A stretch of DNA of 48,881 bases from an uncultured Bacteroidales bacterium (lineage in GTDB: Bacteria > Bacteroidota > Bacteroidia > Bacteroidales > Bacteroidaceae). Below are positions 40,644 through 48,881 of this stretch, one piece after another. Position numbers and translations under genes: made by a program. Position 1 is the stretch's first letter. Every line of letters starts with the position of its first letter. The stretch covers positions 1-48,881 of the forward strand of contig CALEFD010000094.1 of the NCBI GenBank assembly GCA_937876995.1, read 5' to 3'. The notes below the pieces were generated by a model that was not told the DNA's origin, searched no databases, and saw only the letters and a list, made by a program, of their open reading frames with translations.

Positions 40644-41639
40644 ATGAGTACAAACATTGATATTAGAGAACTAAACGAACGCATTGAACAACAGAGTGCA
40701 TTCGTAACAAACCTAATGACCGGTATGGAACAGGTCATTATAGGACAAAAACATCTGATTGAGTCATTGCTTATAGGCTTGTTGTCTGATGGACATATTC
40801 TGTTGGAAGGTGTACCCGGATTGGCAAAAACTATGGCAATCAAGACTTTATCATCTTTGATTGATGCAAGTTTTAATAGAATTCAGTTTACCCCCGATCT
40901 TCTCCCTGCCGATGTGGTAGGTACAATGATTTATAATCAGAAAGAGGATTCATTTGTGGCAAAACAGGGACCTATATTTGCCAACTTTATTCTTGCTGAC
41001 GAAATTAACCGTGCGCCTGCAAAGGTGCAAAGTGCATTGCTTGAAGCTATGCAGGAACGTCAGGTGACATTGGGCGGTGAAACATTTACTTTGCCAAAGC
41101 CCTTCCTGGTTATGGCTACACAGAACCCTATTGAACAGGAGGGTACATATCCGCTGCCTGAAGCACAGGTTGACCGTTTTATGCTGAAAGCAGTAATAGG
41201 TTATCCTACTATAGAAGAGGAGAAAAAGATTATTCATCAGAATATACATCACGAAATAGGTTCTATCAAACCTGTTATGACCACACAGGAAATTTTAGAT
41301 GCACGCCGTGTGGTTGATATGGTTTATATTGACGAAAAGATTGAACAATACATTGCCGATATTGTGTTTGCTACCAGATATCCTGAAAAGTATGGATTGA
41401 AGGAGATTAAAGAGCTGATTTCGTTTGGTGGTTCGCCTCGTGCTTCTATTAATCTGGCATTGGCTGCACGTGCGTATGCTTTCATTAAACGCAGAGGTTA
41501 TGTTGTTCCGGAAGATGTTAGAGCCATAGCACATGATGTTATGCGTCATCGTATTGGTTTGTCATACGAAGCTGAGGCTACCAATGTTACATCGGACGAA
41601 CTGATAAGCAGAATTCTTAATAAGGTAGAAGTTCCTTGA
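40644..41639 (+). CDS. MoxR-family AAA+ ATPase
   Basis: A 331-residue AAA+ ATPase that heads the bat operon. LLEGVPGLAKTMAIKTL is the Walker A region, FILADEINRAPAKVQSALLEAM is Walker B with sensor sequences, VMATQNPIEQEGTYPLPEAQVDRF holds sensor 1 and the arginine-finger region, and GGSPRASINLALAARAYAF is the C-terminal lid. MoxR proteins act as chaperones that activate VWA-domain partners, which here are the DUF58, BatA and BatB products downstream. Confidence 0.94.
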   Translation: MSTNIDIRELNERIEQQSAFVTNLMTGMEQVIIGQKHLIESLLIGLLSDGHILLEGVPGLAKTMAIKTLSSLIDASFNRIQFTPDLLPADVVGTMIYNQKEDSFVAKQGPIFANFILADEINRAPAKVQSALLEAMQERQVTLGGETFTLPKPFLVMATQNPIEQEGTYPLPEAQVDRFMLKAVIGYPTIEEEKKIIHQNIHHEIGSIKPVMTTQEILDARRVVDMVYIDEKIEQYIADIVFATRYPEKYGLKEIKELISFGGSPRASINLALAARAYAFIKRRGYVVPEDVRAIAHDVMRHRIGLSYEAEATNVTSDELISRILNKVEVP

Positions 41640-41649
41640 TATCTGAGAA

Positions 41650-42519
41650 ATGGAAACCGGTGATCTGATAAAAAAGGTCCGTAAGATTGAGATTAAAACC
41701 AAAGGTTTATCTAATAATATCTTTGCGGGACAGTATCATTCTGCGTTCAAAGGACGTGGTATGGCCTTTTCGGAGGTACGTGAATACCAGTACGGAGATG
41801 ACGCAAGAGATATTGAATGGAATGTTACTGCCCGTATGAATAAGCCATACGTTAAGGTTTACGAAGAAGAGCGTGAATTAACGGTTATGCTGATGGTGGA
41901 TGTTTCCAGCAGTCTGTTGTATGGTACTTCGGTTTCGCAGAAACGGGATGTATTGACAGAAATTGCTGCAACATTGGCATTTGCTGCAATTCAGAATAAT
42001 GATAAAGTAGGTTTGGTTTTCTTTTCGGACAGAATAGAGAAGTTTATTCCTCCTCAGAAAGGAAAGAAGCATATCTTGTATTTAATACGCGAACTTCTGG
42101 ATTTTGTTCCTCAGAGTACAGGTACTGATATATCGGTTCCATTGGAATTTCTTATTAGTGCTGTCAAGAAGCGTTGTACTGCTTTTCTTTTAAGCGACTT
42201 TATTGGTGGTGGCAATTATAAGAATGCTCTTTCAATAGCTAACAGAAAACATGATATTGTTGCTATTCAGGTTTATGACAAACGCAGCGAAGAGTTGCCG
42301 GATGTTGGTTTAATGCGTATAAAAGACCTGGAGAGTGGCGAAGATGTATATATTGATACATCGTCTAAGGCTATTCGCAATGCGCACGCTGCATACTGGA
42401 AAGAGAATCAATCATATATAAAAGACTGTTTTACAAGAAGTAAGGTTGATTCTGTTTCCATAAGAACCGATAAAGACTATGTAAAATCGCTTATGGGATT
42501 GTTTGCTATAAGAAATTGA
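41650..42519 (+). CDS. DUF58 / VWA-like protein of the bat operon
   Basis: A 289-residue cytosolic protein. GRGMAFSEVREYQYGDDARDIEWNVTAR is the DUF58 signature. LTVMLMVDVSSSLLYGT holds a MIDAS-like DxSxS motif, so the second half is a VWA-type domain. No transmembrane helices are seen. It lies 10 nt after moxR and is its most likely direct partner. Confidence 0.92.
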   Translation: METGDLIKKVRKIEIKTKGLSNNIFAGQYHSAFKGRGMAFSEVREYQYGDDARDIEWNVTARMNKPYVKVYEEERELTVMLMVDVSSSLLYGTSVSQKRDVLTEIAATLAFAAIQNNDKVGLVFFSDRIEKFIPPQKGKKHILYLIRELLDFVPQSTGTDISVPLEFLISAVKKRCTAFLLSDFIGGGNYKNALSIANRKHDIVAIQVYDKRSEELPDVGLMRIKDLESGEDVYIDTSSKAIRNAHAAYWKENQSYIKDCFTRSKVDSVSIRTDKDYVKSLMGLFAIRN

Positions 42520-42520
42520 T

Positions 42521-43600
42521 ATGAGATATCTGAAATTATTCATATTGACACTGTTTTTAGCAGTACAGAGTGCTTCTGTAATGGCAAATGTGCTTGTTAC
42601 TGCTACGTCTGATTCTATTAATTTGCTTGTTGGAGACCAGACAAAAATTCATCTTGAGGTTACATGTGATGCTGATCAGCAGGTGGATTTTCCGCTCTTT
42701 TCCGATACTCTGATTACAGGTATTGAGATTTTACAGCCTGTAGTGACAGATACCCAATATGTAAATAAGAAGAGACGTATGACTGTAACAAGGCACTACA
42801 CTGTTACATCGTTCGATTCGGCATTCTATTTTATTCCACCATTTCAGGTGTATGTAGATTCTGTTCCATACAGTTCTGATGGTTTGGCTTTAGCTTTCTT
42901 TATGTTCGATTTGGAGAGTAATGAGCCTGATGCTTTTATTGGTCCAAAGAGTATTATGCAGATGCCTCTTAAATGGCAAGATGTAAAGCTCTCTGTATTT
43001 GGTGGAGTGGCTTTGATATTATTGGTGGTGTTGGTGGTCTTCTTAATAATAAGGTATAGAGACAATAAACCAATTATACGTGTTGTCAAGATGGAACCCA
43101 AGATACCTGCACATGTCAAGGCTTTGGCCGATATTGAGAAACTGAAATTGAACCGAATGTCGTATGGTGATGATGCAAAATCATATTATACTGATTTGAC
43201 TGATATTATCCGTGCATATATTAATGATAGGTTTGGTTTCTATGCAACAGAAATGACATCGACTGAAATATATAATGAATTGCTTAAGCATCAGCAGAAA
43301 GAGTCGTTGAATGATTTGATGGAGTTGTTACAGATGGCCGATTTGGTGAAGTTTGCCAAATTTAAGCCAATGTTGAATGAAAATGATAGAAACCTGCTTA
43401 GTGCTGTTGACTTTGTTAACGATACTATGGTAGAGCCTAATGAAGAGGAAAAACAGCCTAAAGAAGAGCGTGTTGTTGTTGAAGAGAAACGTAGTAAGGG
43501 TGCAAGAATGGCATTGTTGACAGTTATAGTGATAACTGCTTTGTTGGCTATGTTTGCCTTGTATGTAGTGATTAGTCAGTTATATTACCTATTCTTTTAA
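42521..43600 (+). CDS. Membrane protein of the bat operon (uncharacterised)
   Basis: A 359-residue protein with a signal peptide (RYLKLFILTLFLAVQSASVMA). A periplasmic beta-rich domain (about 25-150) is followed by a transmembrane helix (about 160-182, VFGGVALILLVVLVVFLIIR). A cytoplasmic helical region follows (about 200-310, KLNRMSYGDDAKSYYTDLTD, IIRAYINDRFGFYATEMTS), and a second TM helix lies at the C-terminus (ALLTVIVITALLAMFALYVV). The helical part resembles the DUF4381-like segment found beside BatA in other phyla. It is 1 nt behind the DUF58 gene. No defined function. Confidence 0.75.
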   Translation: MRYLKLFILTLFLAVQSASVMANVLVTATSDSINLLVGDQTKIHLEVTCDADQQVDFPLFSDTLITGIEILQPVVTDTQYVNKKRRMTVTRHYTVTSFDSAFYFIPPFQVYVDSVPYSSDGLALAFFMFDLESNEPDAFIGPKSIMQMPLKWQDVKLSVFGGVALILLVVLVVFLIIRYRDNKPIIRVVKMEPKIPAHVKALADIEKLKLNRMSYGDDAKSYYTDLTDIIRAYINDRFGFYATEMTSTEIYNELLKHQQKESLNDLMELLQMADLVKFAKFKPMLNENDRNLLSAVDFVNDTMVEPNEEEKQPKEERVVVEEKRSKGARMALLTVIVITALLAMFALYVVISQLYYLFF

Positions 43601-43603
43601 ATT

Positions 43604-44605
43604 ATGACTTTTGCGAACAATATATATCTACTTCTGTTACTGTTAGTTATACCATTTGTATTGTGGTATGTTCTAAAGGGTAGAAAAAGCAGTCCTCTGC
43701 TTAATGTTCCTACTACAGATATATACAAAGGCGTACCAAAAAGTTATAAGTATTATTTGGTTCATCTGCCTTTTGTATTGAAAATGGTGGCATTTGTTAT
43801 GCTGGTATTTATATTGGCACGTCCGCAGACCACTGACAAATGGGAAGATTCAGAGATTGAAGGTATTGACATTATGCTGTGTGTGGATATCTCTACCAGT
43901 ATGTTGGCAGAAGATTTGAAACCCAACAGATTGGAGGCCGCAAAAAGTGTGGCTGCCGAATTTATCAATGGTCGTCCTAATGATAATATTGGTTTGACTG
44001 TTTTTGCCGGTGAAGCCTATACACAGTGTCCTATGACTATAGATCATGCAATGTTGCTAAACCTGTTTAACAGTGTAAGTAGTGACATTGTTCTGGCTGG
44101 GGCAGTGGAAGATGGTACTGCAATAGGTATGGGCCTTGCCAATGCCATAAGCAGACTAAAGGACAGCAAAGCTAAATCGAAGGTGGTTATACTTTTAACC
44201 GATGGTTCGAATAATAGGGGAGAAATATCGCCTTTGACAGCTGCAGAAATGGCAAATACCTTTGGTATAAGGGTTTATACAATTGGTGTGGGTTCTAATG
44301 GTACTGCTCCATATCCAATGCAGACATACGGTGGTTCTGTACAGTATGTGAATGTACCTGTTGAGATAGATGAAGATATGTTGAGACAGATAGCAATCAA
44401 TACAAATGGTATTTATTACAGAGCAGATAGCAACAGCCGTCTGTTGGAGATTTACCAGGAGATTGATCAGTTGGAGAAGACCAAATTGCAGGTTAAGGAG
44501 TTTAGTAGAAATAACGAGGCTTTTGAACCGTTTGCTTGGGTTCTTCTTATTTCATTATTGTTGTCTATAGTATTGAAACAGACTATTTTAAGGACTATTC
44601 CTTAA
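43604..44605 (+). CDS. batA: BatA, VWA-domain membrane protein
   Basis: A 333-residue protein with two N-terminal TM helices (IYLLLLLLVIPFVLWYVL and MVAFVMLVFILA), a VWA domain and a final TM segment near the C-terminus. The MIDAS motif is CVDISTSMLAEDLKPNR (DxSxS), with VILLTDGSNNRGE giving the Asp of the third loop. BatA of Bacteroides fragilis is implicated in aerotolerance. It follows the preceding gene by 3 nt and is part of the same transcript. Confidence 0.93.
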   Translation: MTFANNIYLLLLLLVIPFVLWYVLKGRKSSPLLNVPTTDIYKGVPKSYKYYLVHLPFVLKMVAFVMLVFILARPQTTDKWEDSEIEGIDIMLCVDISTSMLAEDLKPNRLEAAKSVAAEFINGRPNDNIGLTVFAGEAYTQCPMTIDHAMLLNLFNSVSSDIVLAGAVEDGTAIGMGLANAISRLKDSKAKSKVVILLTDGSNNRGEISPLTAAEMANTFGIRVYTIGVGSNGTAPYPMQTYGGSVQYVNVPVEIDEDMLRQIAINTNGIYYRADSNSRLLEIYQEIDQLEKTKLQVKEFSRNNEAFEPFAWVLLISLLLSIVLKQTILRTIP

Positions 44606-44625
44606 AGTGAAATTTGCTAGTTGTT

Positions 44626-45654
44626 ATGTTTAGATTTGCACATCCAGAATATCTGTATTTATTGTTGGTTCTGCCTCTGTTGGTAGTACTGCATATTGTT
44701 TCCGGAATAATAAGGAAAAGACGTATAAAGAGCTACGGTGATAAAGAACTGGTAGATATGTTGATGCCTGACAGTTCTCTGTTCAGACAGAATTTGAAAT
44801 TCTGGCTTCTGTTCTCTGTTTTCGGTTTAAGTTGTTTTGTTATAGCAAGACCTCAGTTTGGTTCAAAGCAAGAGACTGTTACCAGAACAGGTATTGAGAC
44901 AATAATTGCTATGGATATTTCAAATTCTATGTTGGCCGATGATGTTCAACCCAGCAGATTGGAGAAATCGAAACGTATTGTATCTAATCTGGTTGATCAG
45001 TTTCAGGATGATAAGGTGGGACTTATTCTATTTGCCGGCGATGCATACGTACAGTTGCCTATAACAAATGATTATATATCGGCAAAAGTGTTTCTTAATA
45101 GTATAACTCCTTCATTGATAGCACGTCAAGGTACAAATATTAAAGATGCCGTAGATTTGGCAACCAGAAGTTTTACCCCTAATGATGGAGTGGGGAAGGC
45201 TATAATACTTATAACCGATGGCGAAAACCATGAAGCTGGTGCTGTAGAGGCTGTTAAGGCTGCTGCCGACAAAGGTTATTTGGTATATGTGTTAGGTGTT
45301 GGTTCACCATCAGGTTCTCCAATTCCGGGTGACAGGGCTAATGAATTCCGTAAGGATAAGGATGGTAATGTAGTGGTTACTAAACTTAATGAGGCTATGT
45401 GTAGAGAACTGGCAGCAGCAGGTAATGGAGCATATTTTTATGTTGATAATACTAATGCAGCCGAAAAAGCTCTTAAACAAGAACTTGATAAACTGGCTAA
45501 AAGTGATGTAGAAACCACTATTTATACCGATTATGATGAACAATTCCAGATAGTGGCATGGATGGCACTTGTTTTACTGTTACTTGAATTGTTCATTTCT
45601 GAAGGTAGAAATGCCCGATTGAAAAATGTTAAACTTTTCAGTATTAATAAATAG
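44626..45654 (+). CDS. batB: BatB, VWA-domain membrane protein
   Basis: A 342-residue paralogue of BatA, started at the ATG at 44626 (the TTG at 44614 is less likely). It has the same architecture: two N-terminal hydrophobic helices, a VWA domain with AMDISNSMLADDVQPSR (MIDAS) and ILITDGENHEAGA, and a last TM helix (IVAWMALVLLLLELFI). BatA and BatB form or associate in a membrane complex in Bacteroides. Confidence 0.93.
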   Translation: MFRFAHPEYLYLLLVLPLLVVLHIVSGIIRKRRIKSYGDKELVDMLMPDSSLFRQNLKFWLLFSVFGLSCFVIARPQFGSKQETVTRTGIETIIAMDISNSMLADDVQPSRLEKSKRIVSNLVDQFQDDKVGLILFAGDAYVQLPITNDYISAKVFLNSITPSLIARQGTNIKDAVDLATRSFTPNDGVGKAIILITDGENHEAGAVEAVKAAADKGYLVYVLGVGSPSGSPIPGDRANEFRKDKDGNVVVTKLNEAMCRELAAAGNGAYFYVDNTNAAEKALKQELDKLAKSDVETTIYTDYDEQFQIVAWMALVLLLLELFISEGRNARLKNVKLFSINK

Positions 45655-45656
45655 AG

Positions 45657-46415
45657 ATGAAACGATATATTCTTATAGTGTCTGTACTTCTGTTTTCTGT
45701 GTCGTTGTATGCACAACGTACTGATAGAGAGTATGTTCGTAAAGGTAATAAATTGTACGAAGATAGCCTTTTTATAAAAGCAGAAGAGAATTATTTAAAG
45801 GCAATAGATCAGAATTCATCATCGGCCGAAGCTATGTACAATTTGGGTAATGCCTATATTGAACAGCAAAAAGGTCAGGAGGCATTAAAGCAGTTTCAGA
45901 ATGCAGCCACACTACTTGAAGTTGAAAAGGAACGATTGATGTTGGATGAGAATGCTACTGAAAAGGATATACAAGAGTGCAAAGAGAAGTTGGCAAGTAC
46001 TTATCATAATGCCGGAGTTCTATTCCATAGTAACAGAGATTATGAAAATGCAATAGCTGCATATAAAGAGGCATTGAGAAACAATCCTGCCGACAATGAA
46101 ACAAGATATAACCTTATTCATGCTTTAGAACAGTTGAAACAGCAACAGGGTCAAGGTGAAGACCAGCAGGAAGATGAACAACAGCAGCAGGAACAGCAAC
46201 AGGATGAGCAGCAGAATGAGGAACAGCAGCAGGAGCAGCAAAATGAAGAACAGCAACAGCAGCAACAACAGGAAGAACAGCAGGAGGAACAGATGTCGCG
46301 TGAAAATGCTGAACAGTTGTTAGATGCTGCCATGCAGGATGAAAAAGAGTTGCAGGAACGAGTTATGAAACAGATGCAGGTACAACCTCGCGGTGAATTG
46401 GATAAAGATTGGTAA
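45657..46415 (+). CDS. batC: BatC, TPR protein with Gln/Glu-rich tail
   Basis: A 252-residue exported protein (MKRYILIVSVLLFSVSLYAQ). Two to three TPR units are visible (AEAMYNLGNAYIEQQKGQEA, ASTYHNAGVLFHSNRDYENA, NPADNETRYNLIHALEQLKQ). From about residue 160 to 210 the sequence is almost only Gln and Glu with some Asp and Asn, then MSRENAEQLLDAAMQDEKEL. Low-complexity tails of this kind are common in BatC. It probably scaffolds the BatA/BatB complex on the periplasmic side. Confidence 0.9.
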   Translation: MKRYILIVSVLLFSVSLYAQRTDREYVRKGNKLYEDSLFIKAEENYLKAIDQNSSSAEAMYNLGNAYIEQQKGQEALKQFQNAATLLEVEKERLMLDENATEKDIQECKEKLASTYHNAGVLFHSNRDYENAIAAYKEALRNNPADNETRYNLIHALEQLKQQQGQGEDQQEDEQQQQEQQQDEQQNEEQQQEQQNEEQQQQQQQEEQQEEQMSRENAEQLLDAAMQDEKELQERVMKQMQVQPRGELDKDW

Positions 46416-46422
46416 TAAGTAT

Positions 46423-48294
46423 ATGAAGAGTTTGAAATTGGTATTTAACAAGGTGTTGGTGTTGTGGTCATTGCTGTTGTTTGTGGCAGTAGGCGCATAT
46501 TCACAGGATGTTACACTTACGGTTCAAGCACCAAATGCGGTAGTTAAAGGTGAAAGGTTCAGAGTTTCGTTTGTGGTTAATACCAACAAGGCAAAGGATT
46601 TTCGTGCACCTGTTTTTGAAGGATTGACGGAACTGAGTGGTCCAAGTACATCTACATCGAGTAGCATGCAGATTATTAATGGACAGAGAACTTCTTCTGC
46701 ATCAATTACTTATACATACGTTCTGATAGCTGAAGAAGAGGGCGAATTTACCATTAAACCTGCATCAGTTGTGGTAGATAAAAAGACTATCCAGTCAAGC
46801 AGTAAGACTATAAAGGTGCTTCCTCCGGATAATAACAGTTCTTCTTCCGGTCAGCAACAGCAGCAATCGGGAAATAGAAATTACGGTTCAGCACAGAGTT
46901 CTAATCCTGCATCGATAGGTGCAGATGACCTTTTTATGTTGGCTACTGTCGATAAGAAGAAGGTGTATGAACAAGAAGCTTTATTGCTTACCTACAAAGT
47001 ATATGTCAGTACTTCGCTGAATTTGACAAATTTGACAACAAATATGCCTGACTTGAAGAATTTTCATGTTCAGGAGGTGGAATTGCCACGTCAGAAGGAA
47101 TTTCAGTTGGAACATTATAATGGCAGAAACTATAAGACACTATTGTGGAGCCAGTATGTGTTGTTCCCACAGCAGTCAGGTGAATTAGAGATTCCTGCAA
47201 CTACATTTGAGGGTATAATATCAATTCCTGTGCAGTCCACAGATTTGTTTGATGCTATATTTAATGCCGGCAGATATATTGATATTAAGAAGGAATTGGT
47301 TAGTAATAAGCAGGTTATACAGGTAGAGGCGCTTCCGGCAGGTAAGAGTGGCAGTTTCTATGGCGGTGTGGGTGATTTTTCAATTAGTTCAGATATCAAT
47401 ACTACAGAACTGACAGCAAATGAAGCTGTTACCATAAAGGTAGTGCTTTCCGGTACCGGTAATTTGAAACTTGTTAAGACACCGGAAATAAAGTTCCCTC
47501 AGGATTTTGATATTTACGATCCTAAAGTAGAGAATAAATATACTATTAAAAACGGACGTCAGACCGGTAACAAGGTTTACGAATATCTGGCAATTCCACG
47601 CTTTGCCGGCGAATATAAGATTCCTGCATTGGAATACCAGTATTTCGACCCGAAATCAGGCACATATAAGACTCTGACCACTAAAGAGTATGTTCTTAAG
47701 GTGGCTAAAGGTGCTAGTAGTGATGCTGCCACAAGTGTTGGTGTAGGAGGATATGTAAGTAAGGAAGATCTTCGTTTTGTAGGTGAAGATGTAAGATTCC
47801 GTACTACCGGTTCTAAGTTAGTGAAAACCAACGATGTATTCTTTGGTTCATTAGGTTTCTATATATGTTTGATTATTCCGTTAATTATTCTGATTTTGGT
47901 TGTGATACTTGAAAGAAAGAGTATTGCCGATAATGCAAATGTGGCTAAAACCAAGAGAAAGAAGGCTAATTCAATAGCTGTGAAACGTTTGAAAGTGGCT
48001 AAAAAGTTGATGGTAAGCAATAATAAAGACCAATTCTACGATGAGGTATTACGTGCGTTGTGGGGTTATTTTGGAGACAAATTGGTTATTCCGGTAGCTA
48101 AATTATCTAAAGATAATGTAGGTAATGAACTGAAGGGCAGGGGAGTGACCGATGCTTTGATAGGGCAGACTATTAAACTTTTAGACGATTGCGAATTTGC
48201 AAAATATGCTCCCGGTGATGATGCCGGTCGTATGGATGCTATATACGAAGAGGCTGCGAATATTATTGGTCAGATGGAGAATGCTATTAAATAA
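46423..48294 (+). CDS. batD: BatD, Ig-like periplasmic/membrane protein
   Basis: A 623-residue protein from the ATG at 46423, which gives a signal peptide (KVLVLWSLLLFVAVGAYSQ); an earlier ATG at 46393 overlaps batC and adds 10 residues. Beta-rich domains run from DVTLTVQAPNAVVKGERFRV (the BatD/oxygen-tolerance domain) to about residue 470. A TM helix (LGFYICLIIPLIILILVVIL) then leads to a cytoplasmic helical tail of about 130 residues. A Ser/Gln-rich linker lies near 145-165. It is the large partner of BatA/B/C; biochemical role unknown. Confidence 0.9.
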   Translation: MKSLKLVFNKVLVLWSLLLFVAVGAYSQDVTLTVQAPNAVVKGERFRVSFVVNTNKAKDFRAPVFEGLTELSGPSTSTSSSMQIINGQRTSSASITYTYVLIAEEEGEFTIKPASVVVDKKTIQSSSKTIKVLPPDNNSSSSGQQQQQSGNRNYGSAQSSNPASIGADDLFMLATVDKKKVYEQEALLLTYKVYVSTSLNLTNLTTNMPDLKNFHVQEVELPRQKEFQLEHYNGRNYKTLLWSQYVLFPQQSGELEIPATTFEGIISIPVQSTDLFDAIFNAGRYIDIKKELVSNKQVIQVEALPAGKSGSFYGGVGDFSISSDINTTELTANEAVTIKVVLSGTGNLKLVKTPEIKFPQDFDIYDPKVENKYTIKNGRQTGNKVYEYLAIPRFAGEYKIPALEYQYFDPKSGTYKTLTTKEYVLKVAKGASSDAATSVGVGGYVSKEDLRFVGEDVRFRTTGSKLVKTNDVFFGSLGFYICLIIPLIILILVVILERKSIADNANVAKTKRKKANSIAVKRLKVAKKLMVSNNKDQFYDEVLRALWGYFGDKLVIPVAKLSKDNVGNELKGRGVTDALIGQTIKLLDDCEFAKYAPGDDAGRMDAIYEEAANIIGQMENAIK

Positions 48295-48306
48295 GAAGGA
48301 AAGGTT

Positions 48307-48881
48307 ATGAAAAAGATATTTGCTATATTTTCATTGTTGTTAACTACTACAATTACAGTTTCTATAGCTGCTCAGGAGGCTACCGATGTGGATGCATTAC
48401 TTGCAAAAGCAGATAGTGCATATATTGATGCAGATTATATGTCGGCCATTGAGATATATTCCAATATTATAGAAAACGAAGGTGTATCTGCCACTTTATA
48501 TATGAATTTAGGTAATGCGTATCTTAAAGTTGATGAAATAGCAAAGGCTATTTTATGCTACGAGAGAGCATATATATTGAATCCGTCTGATAAAGATGTT
48601 CAATTTAATTTGGAACTTGCAAGAACCAAAACGGTTGATAAACTTTCTATAGTGAATGAACTCTTTATTGTAACGTGGTTTAAGCGTTTAGTCTCGTTAA
48701 TGGACATAGATGGATGGAGTATATTGACTATCAGCTTATTCGCTTTGGCAATGGCTGGTTTTATAATCTATTTTTTAAGCAAGAAAATATCTGTTAGAAA
48801 AATTTCTTTCTATTTTGGCGTTATTTTCTTTGTTTTTTCCATTTTTACTTTTATCTTCGCTACTACGCAGAAGAGAAGACT
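48307..48881 (+). CDS. batE: BatE, TPR membrane protein (runs off right edge)
   Basis: The frame opens with the ATG at 48307, 12 nt after batD, and is open at the window edge (191 residues). It has a signal peptide (MKKIFAIFSLLLTTTITVSI), two TPR units (ADSAYIDADYMSAIEIYSNI, YMNLGNAYLKVDEIAKAILC) and two TM helices (SILTISLFALAMAGFIIYFL and FYFGVIFFVFSIFTFIFA). This matches BatE, which normally ends with an SH3-like domain that is beyond the edge. Confidence 0.88.
   Translation, partial: MKKIFAIFSLLLTTTITVSIAAQEATDVDALLAKADSAYIDADYMSAIEIYSNIIENEGVSATLYMNLGNAYLKVDEIAKAILCYERAYILNPSDKDVQFNLELARTKTVDKLSIVNELFIVTWFKRLVSLMDIDGWSILTISLFALAMAGFIIYFLSKKISVRKISFYFGVIFFVFSIFTFIFATTQKRR

Noticed and set aside
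46151..46333. Minus-strand Cys/Ser-rich frame of 60 codons
   Set aside because: It is the antisense shadow of the Gln/Glu tract of batC.

Overview
The window looks like a chromosomal segment of a Bacteroidales bacterium (phylum Bacteroidota); I cannot resolve the family. The evidence is: a complete start of a bat (aerotolerance-type) operon; an L28-L33-DUF4295 ribosomal cluster; HU-like proteins typical of the phylum; AT-rich codon use; and repeated matches to the Bacteroides-type promoter (TTTG about -33, TAnnTTTG about -7).

Region 1 (1-19176, all minus strand) is a surface-polysaccharide (O-antigen or capsule) locus. It is transcribed from manC-gmd-fcl (GDP-mannose to GDP-L-fucose) through a nucleotidyltransferase/GHMP-kinase-like fusion, a Wzx flippase, a DegT aminotransferase with a PglD-like acetyltransferase, glycosyltransferases and a Wzy-like polymerase. 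It continues into a CDP-hexose branch (rfbF, rfbG, an SDR reductase/epimerase and an RmlC-like epimerase), two CysE-like acetyltransferases and a truncated DegT aminotransferase at the left edge. Gene decay is visible in three places: a chimeric remnant of an initiating sugar transferase and a GT4 enzyme (242-637), a broken membrane acyltransferase (1798-2785), and an orphan C-terminal fragment (10990-11217). No intact initiating sugar-phosphate transferase is visible.

Region 2 (19177-28923, plus strand) holds a long regulatory-looking intergenic region, then a Panacea (DUF4065)/MazF-like two-gene module bracketed by 27-bp direct repeats. After it come UDP-glucuronate 4-epimerase and UDP-glucose dehydrogenase genes, cstA, a serine hydrolase, alanine dehydrogenase and a second, diverged manC. 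A 131-bp palindromic multi-hairpin element lies between cstA and the hydrolase.

Region 3 (28924-34524, mostly minus) contains an 84-bp tandem repeat cluster with compensatory stem changes, a DUF1573 protein, an MBL-fold hydrolase and rsmG. Next is a ParE/RelE-type toxin-antitoxin pair bracketed by 24-bp direct repeats that carry a promoter-like box. It is followed by a mosaic repeat cluster, tRNA-Ser(CGA), an ACT-domain protein and phenylacetate-CoA ligase.

Region 4 (34673-48881, plus) is housekeeping: tsaD, rpmB, rpmG, a DUF4295 protein, ftsY, rimO, an HU protein, an HU-TM-LysM protein, then moxR, a DUF58 protein, a membrane protein, batA, batB, batC, batD and the start of batE.

The most interesting signal is that both toxin-antitoxin-like modules sit between perfect 24-27 bp copies of local upstream sequence. 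This suggests that the cassettes insert in front of host promoters and duplicate part of them.
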